Origin: Winogradskyella aurantia | Lineage (GTDB): Bacteria > Bacteroidota > Bacteroidia > Flavobacteriales > Flavobacteriaceae | Assembly: GCF_002266855.1 (NCBI RefSeq) | Contig: NZ_NGJN01000008.1 | Location: forward strand, 91,814 to 155,813 | Length of the DNA: 64,000 nucleotides | Direction: 5' to 3' | Shown: positions 1 to 10,300 of the stretch, one piece after another | Numbering within the stretch: the first letter of the stretch is position 1 | How the letters are laid out: each line of letters opens with the position of its first letter | Position numbers and translations under genes: made by a program | The notes under the pieces: generated by a model | The model's database searches: none | What the model saw: only the letters and a program-made list of their open reading frames with translations | What the model was told of the DNA's origin: nothing

Positions 1-774
1 CTCGCTTTGTGCTTTTGAAATCTTATCGGCGTATTCTGCATTTATTCTCGATATATCAATTTTAGCATTAATCACCTCGTTTCTACTCGCTAATAGTTTA
101 GCCGCTTGAGAGACCTGTTTGGCTTGGGCTTCTCGCAACTTAATCCTAGCATCTTCAACATTCTTAAGAGCCGTATAACCATCTTTAAACAGTGTATCCG
201 CACGTAAATATTTAGTCTGGGCAATGGTATAGTTGGTTTTAAAGGCTTCTAAATCAATACTATCTGCCTCCACTTTTAACCTAGACTGTAAAAGTTTATT
301 TCTTGCTTGTTCTAATTTTAACTTGCGCTCTTCAATTAAGGCAGAAATACTTACCTCTTGTGCCTTGACCTTTTGTCCATAAGACTGCACGGCAAAAGAT
401 TTCGCATCACGCTGTTGCTCTGTGCGCTGAACCAAATTAGGGTCAAAGTATTCGCTTTTAACTTCAGCTATTTGCATAATTGTATCCCCTTTTCTAACAA
501 AGTCGCCTTCGCGCACATACCATTCTTGGATACTCCCTGGAATAGGTGATTGAATGGTCTGGGGACGCTGGCCCGGGGTAAGTGTGGTTACATTCCCACG
601 CCCAGATATATTCTGTGTCCAAGGCAGAAAAAGAATAACCAAACCCGCAATAGCAAATGCTGTTAAAAATCGCCTTCCGTATTTATAATAATCTTTAAAA
701 AAGACATGCTTGGCCGATTTATAATGGGATAAATCTATTTTAGAGTTTATTGGATTTCGAGATATGTTTAGCAT
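1..774 (-). CDS. HlyD-family membrane fusion (periplasmic adaptor) protein, 3' end outside window
   Basis: Partial gene: the ATG at 774 is present and 258 codons can be read before the window edge. A single membrane segment lies at about residues 35-53, followed by a biotinyl/lipoyl-like half with PIPGSIQEWYVREGDFVRKG (about 75-95) and a long Lys/Glu/Ala-rich coiled coil, the order expected of HlyD/EmrA-type adaptors that join an inner-membrane transporter to an outer-membrane TolC channel. It starts 11 bases after the stop of the ABC transporter gene, so the two are probably co-transcribed; an outer-membrane factor gene may follow to the left (inference). Substrate unknown. Confidence 0.88.
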   Translation of the reverse strand, partial: MLNISRNPINSKIDLSHYKSAKHVFFKDYYKYGRRFLTAFAIAGLVILFLPWTQNISGRGNVTTLTPGQRPQTIQSPIPGSIQEWYVREGDFVRKGDTIMQIAEVKSEYFDPNLVQRTEQQRDAKSFAVQSYGQKVKAQEVSISALIEERKLKLEQARNKLLQSRLKVEADSIDLEAFKTNYTIAQTKYLRADTLFKDGYTALKNVEDARIKLREAQAKQVSQAAKLLASRNEVINAKIDISRINAEYADKISKAQSE

Positions 775-785
775 GATTCTGGGCT

Positions 786-2447
786 TTAAATAATTTCACC
801 TTTTTTAAGTGTTATAACTTGTGAGCAGTTATTGGCCCACTCCTTATTGAAACTTACTACAACCAAGGACCAAGGTTGACTCGGGTCGGTTAAAAACTTA
901 ATAATGCGCTTGGCTTCAACTTCCTCGAAATGTTCCAACGGCTCCTCCAAAATTAAAAGCTTTGGCTTTTTGAGAATAGCCCTTGCTAGAATTATTTTCT
1001 TAGCAACGGTAAATGAAATTTGTTTGCCTTCAGGATAAATAACCGTATCAATACCACGCTCGGTTTCCTTTAAATAATTAATCAAACCGACTTTTTCAGT
1101 GATATTTTCTATATCCTCTGTGGTTATTGATGCATCGCCTAAAGTCAAATTATCTCGGATGGTCCCTTCAAAGGGCGTCTCATCTGCAAGTGACAATCCT
1201 AATAAGGATCGATAACTATTAATTTGAATATTGTTTAAAGCTTGGTCATTTAGAAATATACGACCAGTATTTGGTTTTAAAATTCCAGAAATAATCCTAA
1301 TGAGACTAGATTTTCCAGAGCCACTTTCACCTTGAATTAATATCCTGCTTTTTTTATCAACCTTAAATGAAATATTATTTAAAATATGAAGGTTACGGTC
1401 TGGCACATTATACGACACTTTTTCTAACTCAATCACGAAATCATCGTCCATTCTAGCCATCTCTCCTGTCTGCGGCTCAATTTTTTTATCGACCACCTGA
1501 CCCATTTTTTCCAATGAGGTTAAGACATCATAAAAAGATTCTAAACCAAGAATCAATTTTTCTACAGAGTTGATCACAAGAAGAATAATAATCTCAGCGG
1601 CAACAAATTGCCCTATGTTCATTTCTTGACTTAGTACCAAAAGACCTCCAATAACCAATAAGCCAGCTGTTACGATAACCTTAAATCCAATCATTTGGAC
1701 AAATTGAAGGATTAAAATCTTAAAGTGACTTTCTCTGGCTTCTAAATAGCCCTCTACAAGTTTGTCGTTCTTATCTAAAGCGAGTGAAGTTTTTCCGGAC
1801 ACCTTAAAACTCATTATGGAACGTGCCACCTCTTGTATCCAATGCGCTACGATATATTTCTTTTTAGATTCTTTTAAACTAGTCTTCATACCACGCTGTA
1901 TGGTGTACTTAAAGACGATATAAATGAGGACAATCAAGAGTATACCAAAGGCTATAAAAAATGGATGGTAAAATGACAGTAATATAAGCGCAAAAACAAT
2001 TTGAAGGGTTGCTGTGGGTACATCCAACAATAGTTTTGCAAGGCCTTTTTGCACGGTTAGTACGTCAAAAAATCTGTTGGCCAACTCCGGTGGATAATAA
2101 TTGTAAAGTTCGCTCATTCTTATTTTAGGAAACCTGTAGGTAAACTCAAATGAAGCGCGCATAAATAAACGTTGCTGAACGGTTTCTATGATGCGCATCT
2201 GCATAAGTTGTAAAACACCAACAAAAGCGACTCCGATAGTGACAAGTACAACTAAGACAATCCAAGAGGTACTTACCTGAGCACCTTGAATCAGGTTTAT
2301 AATCGCTTGAATCCCCAATGGCAAGGTTAAACTTATCAAACCTGAAAATACGGCATAGTAAATAACCTGCAGTAAATCTTTCTTTTCTAGCCTAAGAAGG
2401 CCAAGAAAGCGCTGCCAAGGGGTTAATATTGGTTTATTATCGTCCAT
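786..2447 (-). CDS. ABC transporter, fused permease and degenerate ATP-binding domain
   Basis: A 553-residue half-transporter: an exporter-type membrane domain (about residues 25-310, five to six hydrophobic segments) then a nucleotide-binding domain (about 340-553). Walker A is intact (GESGSGKSS, about 372). The other motifs are not: the Q-loop reads LSLADETPF with no Gln, the LSGGQ signature position reads ISFTV (about 476), Walker B ends LLILEEP with Glu for the usual Asp, the D-loop reads LEHFEE, and the H-loop region reads VVVSFNKEW with no His. There is no N-terminal C39 peptidase domain. With the HlyD-like gene downstream and the TetR gene upstream (11-base overlap) it looks like part of a type I or drug-type export system. 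ATP hydrolysis may be weak or absent (inference). Confidence 0.9.
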   Translation of the reverse strand: MDDNKPILTPWQRFLGLLRLEKKDLLQVIYYAVFSGLISLTLPLGIQAIINLIQGAQVSTSWIVLVVLVTIGVAFVGVLQLMQMRIIETVQQRLFMRASFEFTYRFPKIRMSELYNYYPPELANRFFDVLTVQKGLAKLLLDVPTATLQIVFALILLSFYHPFFIAFGILLIVLIYIVFKYTIQRGMKTSLKESKKKYIVAHWIQEVARSIMSFKVSGKTSLALDKNDKLVEGYLEARESHFKILILQFVQMIGFKVIVTAGLLVIGGLLVLSQEMNIGQFVAAEIIILLVINSVEKLILGLESFYDVLTSLEKMGQVVDKKIEPQTGEMARMDDDFVIELEKVSYNVPDRNLHILNNISFKVDKKSRILIQGESGSGKSSLIRIISGILKPNTGRIFLNDQALNNIQINSYRSLLGLSLADETPFEGTIRDNLTLGDASITTEDIENITEKVGLINYLKETERGIDTVIYPEGKQISFTVAKKIILARAILKKPKLLILEEPLEHFEEVEAKRIIKFLTDPSQPWSLVVVSFNKEWANNCSQVITLKKGEII

Positions 2448-3126
2448 TTTTGGTTGAATTTAATAAAGTTAGGGTGAGATTGGTAAAAAATTGGGTCGGC
2501 GTTACACTTTCGTCGCAATCGGTTATAGAACTAAAATGTTCTTTTAAAAAGTGCTGATGCAAAGATCCTTCTAATATGGTACTGGCCAAACTGGCTGGAT
2601 ATTGGTAATCGGAATTTAATTTTGAAATCATATCCCTAAGTCGTTTAATCAAACGCTTATAAACTTCAAAATAGCCTTCTTTGTTTTCGCTATCCACCTC
2701 TTTGGTGAGGTAGGATTTTGAATATTCGTTTATTATAATCCTATTTAGCACGATTTCATTGATATGAGAAAAGGTCATATCCTGCTCTATTGTTCTTGTA
2801 AGTACCTCAATGGCTTTCAAAAGCTGTTTCTCCTTGTCAGGAATGTTGTAAGTGGTAAATACCATTTGATATTCAATCCAAGCCCAATACCACGACGTTA
2901 AATAAAGCAGCAGTTTATGCTTACTTTCAAAATAGCGATAAATAGAACTCTCATTAGAACCGATTTTTGCTCCTAATTTTTTAAAAGTAAAACTGTCGAA
3001 ACCAATTTCATCAATCAGTAAAATACTGTGCTCAATAATCCGTTTGCCTAAATCCGAAGACTCCGGATCCTTGATGAAAATCTTATCTGGTACGGATATT
3101 TTTAAATTTGATAGTAAATTTACCAT
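2437..3126 (-). CDS. TetR/AcrR-family transcriptional regulator
   Basis: A 229-residue protein with an N-terminal helix-turn-helix of TetR type at about residues 30-75 (FDSFTFKKLGAKIGSNESSI followed by YRYFESKHKLLLYL) and an all-helical ligand/dimer domain after it. The ATG at 3126 is chosen over one 60 bases upstream because the upstream extension is hydrophobic, unlike this family, and would cover the likely promoter and operator. The 3' end overlaps the ABC transporter gene by 11 bases, so it is probably the local, self-controlling regulator of the export operon (inference). Effector unknown. Confidence 0.85.
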   Translation of the reverse strand: MVNLLSNLKISVPDKIFIKDPESSDLGKRIIEHSILLIDEIGFDSFTFKKLGAKIGSNESSIYRYFESKHKLLLYLTSWYWAWIEYQMVFTTYNIPDKEKQLLKAIEVLTRTIEQDMTFSHINEIVLNRIIINEYSKSYLTKEVDSENKEGYFEVYKRLIKRLRDMISKLNSDYQYPASLASTILEGSLHQHFLKEHFSSITDCDESVTPTQFFTNLTLTLLNSTKNGR

Positions 3127-3138
3127 TATTAAAACATT

Positions 3139-3152
3139 TGTTTGCAAACATA
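3139..3152 (-). promoter_or_regulatory. Candidate TetR operator palindrome overlapping a -7 box
   Basis: A perfect 12-base palindrome TGTTTGCAAACA lies at 3139-3150, 12 bases ahead of the TetR start codon. It overlaps a match to the flavobacterial -7 element, TATGTTTG on the minus strand (3145-3152). A regulator bound here would block the promoter of its own operon. No good -33 element was found at the normal spacing, so the promoter half is weaker than the palindrome. Confidence 0.5.
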
Positions 3153-3233
3153 ATAGTAATACTATCATTTTTAAAAAAATTAACAAATATTTAGTACCCT
3201 AAACACTCTTGCTCTTGGTGACTGAACCTTAAG

Positions 3234-4187
3234 TTAAATTTTCGAAATGAGTAGCTTTTCTTTTAAGGCTTGTTTGAAGTCCGCTCGTATGGCCAAGGCT
3301 TTATCTATATATTCAAGTGCCTTTTCTTTATTTTTCCGATGCTTGTAAATTTGGGCTAATCTATAATAGGCCCATTCTTTGGGTACACCATCCGTTACCG
3401 CATAATTTGCAAGATAGGCCTTTAAACACTTTTCACCTTTATCGAGCTGTATGTTATAATCGGCACAGACTTTACCTATTTGATAATGCATAGCATTACG
3501 TTGATGTTTTTGCTGACCTTTTTCTAGAGTGCTTATAGCCTCAATTGGCTGATTTTGAGCTTCGTAAAAACCTGTTAGTTTATCATAACAGGTTACGGAA
3601 CCACCTACTCTTATGGCCAATTTATAATACTTTTCAGCTAGTTTAGGCTCTTCATCGTATTCATATATATAACCTTTAGCCAAATAGCCATCAACCTCAG
3701 AAATCTTCTCCAGGCTATCTGCGTATTTAAGTGCCTTGGAAAAACTGCCACCAACAATTCCAGGCAATGTTACGTAAAGATCAACCAAGGCCCAGTGCGC
3801 ATCAATATGAGCTGGGTCCAAAGCAACGGCATTTAAAAAAGAGCGTTTCATGGCACCAATAAGACCAAGTGCTTCAAGTTTGCTCCCACTTTGGGCTTTC
3901 ATAGCCAAAGCTCCACCATATTTGTAGTGATAATTAGCTTTATCGGGTACCTTTTCTACTAAGATTTCATATTGTTCAATTGCTTTATCCCATTCTTTCT
4001 GATAACTGTAAGCGTCTCCCAAAAGCTCCAAAGCCTTGGAATCGTTTGGTTGCGCCTCTAGGTATTTCAACATCTCCTCCTCCGCTTGTTCATATTCCTT
4101 GATATCCATAAAAGACCTTGCCCTTTCCATATTAGACTGAGAAAAGCTTATAGAAGAGAACAGAAAAATACAGATAAACCTAACCAT
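3234..4187 (-). CDS. Exported tetratricopeptide-repeat protein
   Basis: A 317-residue protein with a short signal peptide (MVRFICIFLFSSISFSQ) and TPR-like helical repeats over nearly the whole remaining length, for example PNDSKALELLGDAYSYQKEW, DPAHIDAHWALVDLYVTLPG and the C-terminal NKEKALEYIDKALAIRADFK. Such repeats mediate protein-protein contacts; no enzymatic motif is seen. It is probably periplasmic. It is divergent from the alpha-2-macroglobulin gene and has its own two-element promoter at 4205-4234. Specific function unknown. Confidence 0.8.
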   Translation of the reverse strand: MVRFICIFLFSSISFSQSNMERARSFMDIKEYEQAEEEMLKYLEAQPNDSKALELLGDAYSYQKEWDKAIEQYEILVEKVPDKANYHYKYGGALAMKAQSGSKLEALGLIGAMKRSFLNAVALDPAHIDAHWALVDLYVTLPGIVGGSFSKALKYADSLEKISEVDGYLAKGYIYEYDEEPKLAEKYYKLAIRVGGSVTCYDKLTGFYEAQNQPIEAISTLEKGQQKHQRNAMHYQIGKVCADYNIQLDKGEKCLKAYLANYAVTDGVPKEWAYYRLAQIYKHRKNKEKALEYIDKALAIRADFKQALKEKLLISKI

Positions 4188-4204
4188 GGCTAAAACACTT
4201 TGTA

Positions 4205-4234
4205 CAAAAATAGGACATAGAATCTAGTGCCAAA
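4205..4234 (-). promoter_or_regulatory. Flavobacterial promoter of the TPR-protein gene
   Basis: On the minus strand TTTG (4234-4231), 18 bases, then TATTTTTG (4212-4205): a full match to the Bacteroidota sigma-ABfr consensus TTTG/TAnnTTTG. The expected start of transcription is only about 10 bases ahead of the ATG at 4187. Confidence 0.7.
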
Positions 4235-4366
4235 AACTTCTTCGCTTTACAAATACATTTGACACTTAAATTGATTAAATTAACTCAGTAAAATTTGGGG
4301 TTTTATATAAACATCCTATTTTTTGGAACACCTTTTGAAGGTAAGTTTGAACAAAGAGAATTTCTT

Positions 4367-7300
4367 ATGAAAAATTATATACTAACTTCTGTACTTCTAT
4401 GTTTTGCGATGTTTTCCAATTCTCAAAATAATTTAGACCGTCAATGGAAAAAAGTAGCAGAATTAGAACAGGAAGGGTTGACAAAAAGTGCAGCTCAGAT
4501 AGTGGACAGGGTGTATAAAACGGCTAAAATAAATCATAACCACCAACAATTGATTAAGGCCTTACTTTATAAGAGCAAATATATGATGACGCTCGAGGAA
4601 GAGGCCCAGCTTAGCATTGTTAAACAATTTAAATCTGAAATTGACAGCACCCAGTCCATAGTCACCAAACATCTTTTAGAAAATATGCTAGCTACAATGT
4701 ATTGGCAATATTTTCAACAGAATCGCTATCGGTTTTATAACCGCACAACAACCTTTGAAAAACAAGGCGATGATTTTAGAACTTGGGATTTAAAAACCTT
4801 GTTTAACGAAATTCACACCTATTACCAACGCTCTCTTGAAAATGGACTTCTATTACAGCAAGAACCTATAGGTAATTATAAAACACTCATTACTGAATCT
4901 AAAGGGTCTAAAGATTTTCGCCCTACGTTATATGATTTACTCAGCCACAATGCCCTGGATTTTTATAAGACGGATGAAAATAGCATCTCGCAACCCTCGT
5001 ATAAATTTGTGATAGACGATGAAAACTTCTTAAAAGAAAGTGAGACGTTCATCATTTTAGATTTAGAAGCAAAAGATTCGCTATCTCTGCAACTTAACGC
5101 ATTAAAGATTTATCAGAACCTCTTAAGGTTTCACGTTAAGGACAAATCCTCCATAGCATTTGTGGATGTTGACATCGAGCGCCTTCGGTTTGTGAACCAG
5201 AACGCCTCTTTTAAGAGTAAAATACAAGTCCTTCTTAAAACTTTAAAGACTAGTGCAGCTGCCCTAAAACCGTCTTCATTATCTGCTATTTACAATTTTG
5301 AAGTAGCATCCGTCCTTGCGCAACAAGGCTATCAGTTCAATCTCGTTGAAACCGATAACGAAAATAACATAGCCCTAAGATGGAAACTAAAAGAGGCTTA
5401 TGACCTTTGTGACAGCGTTATAAAAGAATACCCAAAAAGCAACGGTGCTGAAAAGTGCAAGATACTGCAAAGCCAAATTCTGCAACCAGAATTAAGGTTG
5501 CTCACTGAGGGCTTTGTTGCTAACAATAAACCTTCAAAACTATTAGTTACCTATAAAAATTTAGAGGCCTTAGAAATCAGCGTATACAAGGTAACCAAAG
5601 CACAATTGGATACTTACAATAGCACTTACGGAAATAACGATCAAGCAAATTTTTTCGAAGATTTAAAGATTTACCAACAATTTAGTAGCGCTCTAAAAAA
5701 TGAAGGCGATTTTCAAAGGCACAGTACAGAAATTGTCCTCCCTAAATTACCAAATGGTGTTTATCTCATAAAAGCACAAACAAAAACACCAAACAAGGTA
5801 TTTGCAGCAGCTCATGTTCAAGTCACAGATTTTGCACTGGTTGAAAATTTCGAAAAAAATCGATATTACTATCAATTGATTAACCGATTGGATGGAGAAC
5901 CCATTGCTGATGCCAATATCTTAATTGAATATGAAACTAATCGAGGAAAAACATTTTCAAAAAATTTGATTTCTAACTCGTATGGGAAATTTGAGTTTTT
6001 AAGAGACAACAATTATTACAGACGGATAAAAATAAAGGTGAACTACCAAAATGAAACAGCCTATTTTGGGGACTATTTCATCTCACGGAAATTTAGGGAG
6101 ACAGACCAAAAAGATATAAGCTATAATTCATTTGTATTCACCAATCGCAGCATATACCGACCAGGTCAGACGGTCTATTTTAAAGGTATCATTACCCAAA
6201 CCCACACAAAATCCAATAAAACCTCAATCGTGGCAGATGAAACCATCAAGGCCACACTTTATAATGCAAATGGAGAGGAACTAAATGAACAGCAATTTAC
6301 AAGTAATACATTTGGCTCCATTCAAGGAGAATTTGTACTTCCTAACGACGGTCTAACCGGGCAATTCTATATTATGCTCAAATCTGATAAAATAGGTGAA
6401 GGCTCTGCTTTTTTTTCGGTTGAAGAATACAAAAGACCGAAGTTTAAAGCATCTTTTGAACCTATTTCAGACACCTTTAAAGTCAATGACAGCATTAGGG
6501 TGAAGGGAAAAGCCATAGCTTTTGCAGGTAGCACTATTACAAATGCCAAGGTGATTTATATGGTGAAACGTCAAATACAGTTTCCTCCATGGTATTATTG
6601 GAGAAACCCGTACTTTATGAGTGAACCTCAAGAAATTACCTTCGGAGAAACAAAAACGAACAGCAACGGTGAGTTTGAAATTCTCTTTAAAGCCCTACCC
6701 GACCAAAGTTTAGCAGAAGAAGAACTTCCTGTATTCAGATATGAAGTGACGGCTGATGTTACTGATATCAATGGAGAAACCAGAACAGCTGCAACAGTAG
6801 TAAATGTAGGTTACCACGCCATGACCATTAATGTATCCGCACCTCTTCAAATTGAGAAGACTGCAAATAAAACAAAATTAGAAATTTCAGCTAAGAATCT
6901 GAATGGCGAAACCATTAGTGCTACCGGTCGTTTAAAAATATTTAAACTCGTACCACCACAGGAAGTTCTGAGGCAGCGTCCATGGAATGCCCCAGATTAT
7001 CAAACTATGAGCGAAGAGGAGTTTAAAACACTTTTTCCTCATGAGCCTTATACCAACGAACACCTTGTTACCAATTGGAAAAAAGGCAAACAAGTCTTTT
7101 CAACATCATTTAATACGGAAGAAAACAGTGTCATCATTATAAAAAGAATAAAGAAATGGGTATCTGGCAAGTATTTAATTGAAGTTGAAAGCACCGATAA
7201 GTTTGGTCAAGAAGTCGAAAATAAAACATTTACGAATGTCATTAGTAACAATGATAAAACTGTAGCCGATAATGCGCTTTTTGAAGCTCGTCTTGATAAG

Positions 7301-10300
7301 AAAAGCTATAAGCCTGGCGACGTAGCCATACTTACCGTGGGTTCAGCGGCAAAAGATATAACAGTTACTGTTGAAATAGGAAAGGATGATCAGATTATTT
7401 CAACACAACTTGTAAAGTTGAACAACTCAAAACAAACCCTTAGTATCCCTATATTGGAAAATGATTTGGGAGGTTTTGAAGTTTATTGCAGTTTCGCTGC
7501 TTTTAATAGTTTCGAGACACAAGGATTAAGAATCAATGTGCCTTTTCCTAAAAAAGACTTAACCATTGAAACTAAAACCTTTAGAGATATGCTCCAACCT
7601 GGTGAAAACGAAACTTGGAGTTTCACCATCAAAGGCGCAAAAGGCGATAAAGTTTCCGCAGAACTACTAGCGAGTATGTACGATGCTTCTTTGGATGAAT
7701 TTAAATCACACGAGTGGCGTTTTAATCCTGTACGTACATCAGCATCCTTCAGTAATATTGTAAAGACTGCTAGGAATAGTTTTGGCATTACGGATTTCAG
7801 ATTATTTCGACGTTTCTCGACACCACAAGACTACAACGTCCAAAGCTATGATCGATTAAATTGGTTTGGGTTTTATTTTGGGAGTTCCAATCGTTATTAC
7901 TATGCCAAAGGTGTTAGGGGACAGGCTAGCGGCATAGTAGCCATGGAGGAAGACTCGTTAGAAGAAGTTGTCATGACCACTGGTGCCCCAGGGGCGTCTG
8001 AAGACTTAGAGAATGAACAAGCTGACCTATTGATGGAAAACACAATTGACCAATCCAATGAGGGTACAATTCAAATTAGAAAAAACCTTCAAGAAACCGC
8101 ATTCTTCTTCCCAGAATTACGAACTGATGAAGAAGGCAATGTCAGTTTCAGTTTTAAGGCGCCTGAGGCTTTAACCAAATGGAAGCTGCAATTGTTAGCA
8201 CATACCCAAACTTTAGAAAGTGGGATGACAACGTTAGAAGCCATAACCCAAAAAGAACTCATGGTCATACCCAATGCACCGCGATTTCTTAGAGAAGGTG
8301 ATGAGATAACCATTAGCACCAAAATTGCAAATCTTACTAGTACACCAATTGTAGGTAAGGCAGAATTACAATTGAAAGATGCGTTATCTGGTCAATCTAT
8401 AGATGCTCTACTTTCAAATACTGAGAACAGTGCTGAGTTTAGCATTGAGGCTACCGGAAACACCCAAGTATCTTGGACATTGAGTATCCCTCTGAGCATT
8501 CAGGCTGTGGAATATACCATAATCGCAACATCTGATGATTTTAGTGACGGTGAGCAAAACACAATACCTGTTCTATCTAATAGAATGCTTGTTACTGAGA
8601 CCTTACCAATGTGGGTAAAGTCTAATGAAACCAGAACCTTTTCCTTAGATAAGCTGAAGACCAACACATCTTCTACGTTAAAACATCACATGCTGACCCT
8701 GGAGATGACTTCTAATCCGGCCTGGTATGCTGTGCAGGCTTTACCCTATTTGATGGAATATCCATACGATTGCAACGAGCAAATCTTTGCCCGTTATTAT
8801 GCCAATACCTTGGCACATCATATCGTAAAATCAAACCCGAGAATAGAAGCGGTCTTCAACCAGTGGAAATCTCACGAATCACTTTTATCCAATCTTGAAA
8901 AAAATCAAGAATTAAAGTCTATGTTAATTCAAGAAACCCCATGGTTGCGCGATGCACAATCTGAAACCGAGCAGAAAAAACGTATTGGTCTGTTATTCGA
9001 CCTCAACACAATGACTAATGCATTACAGTCAACCCAAAGGAAACTGAAAAACAATCAATTACCTTCTGGTGCTTGGTCTTGGTTTAATGGAGGTAGAGAT
9101 AATCGCTACATTACACAGCACATTATCGCAGGATTTGGACATTTAAAACATCTTGGTATCCAACAGAGTAGCGAGAATATGGCTATGGTTCAAAGTGCCT
9201 TTAACTATTTAGATAAGGCATTTATAAAGACTTACGAGGATTTAAGAAAATATGATAAGGATGTGGATTTAACCAAAGACCACTTGTCTTACATACAATT
9301 ACATTACCTCTATGTTCGTAGTTTTTATCCTGAATTGAAACCACAAAAAGAGGTTCAAGCTATTATAGATTTTTACAAGGACCAAATAAAGCGGTATTGG
9401 TTAAAACGGTCACTTTATGCTAAAGGGCTGATGGCCTTGACCATGAATAGAATGGAGCAAAACGCAACTGCAACAAAGATTTTGAAATCGCTAGAAGAAA
9501 ATAGTATTACCTCTGAAGAACTCGGCATGTACTGGAAGGAAAATACGGATTCCTGGTATTGGTACCAAGCGCCAATTGAGACACAGGCCATACTGATTGA
9601 AGCCTTTTCAGAAATTGAAAATGACAAAAATATTATTGACAATCTTAAAATTTGGCTTCTCAAAAACAAGCAGACCAATCAATGGAAAACCACCAAGGCA
9701 ACTACTGAAGCCGTTTACGCATTGTTGCTGCAAGGAAGCGATTGGTTGGATGTTACGGAAATGGTCGATGTAAAGGTTGGAAGCAAAACTATTTCGCCAA
9801 AAACTTTAGAAAATGTAAAACTTGAAGCAGGCACTGGCTACTACAAAACCTCTTGGGCAGGTACTGAAATAACTCCAGAAATGGGTACTGTGACCATCGA
9901 TAAAAGTGGAGAGGGTATCGCTTGGGGAAGCCTGTACTGGCAATATTTTGAGGATTTAGATAAAATCACCTCGGCTGAAACACCATTAAAACTAAGTAAG
10001 ACACTTTTCTTAAAATCAAATACTGACAAGGGTGAAATGATTGCCGAGATTACTCCTGAAACGACACTAAAGGTGGGTGATTTGGTGCGCGTTCGAATAG
10101 AATTGAGAACGGATCGTCCCATGGAGTTTGTACATCTTAAAGATATGCGCGCTGCAGGTTTTGAGCCAATTAACGTTTTATCTCAGTACAAATGGCAAGA
10201 TGGTTTAGGTTATTATGAAAGTACCAAAGATGCGGCCACCAACTTTTTTATAGACTATCTGCCTAAAGGTATTTATGTGTTTGAATACGACCTTAGAGTC

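Noticed and set aside
4295..4366. In-frame extension of the alpha-2-macroglobulin gene from a TTG at 4295
   Set aside because: It would bury the clear signal peptide starting at the ATG at 4367.
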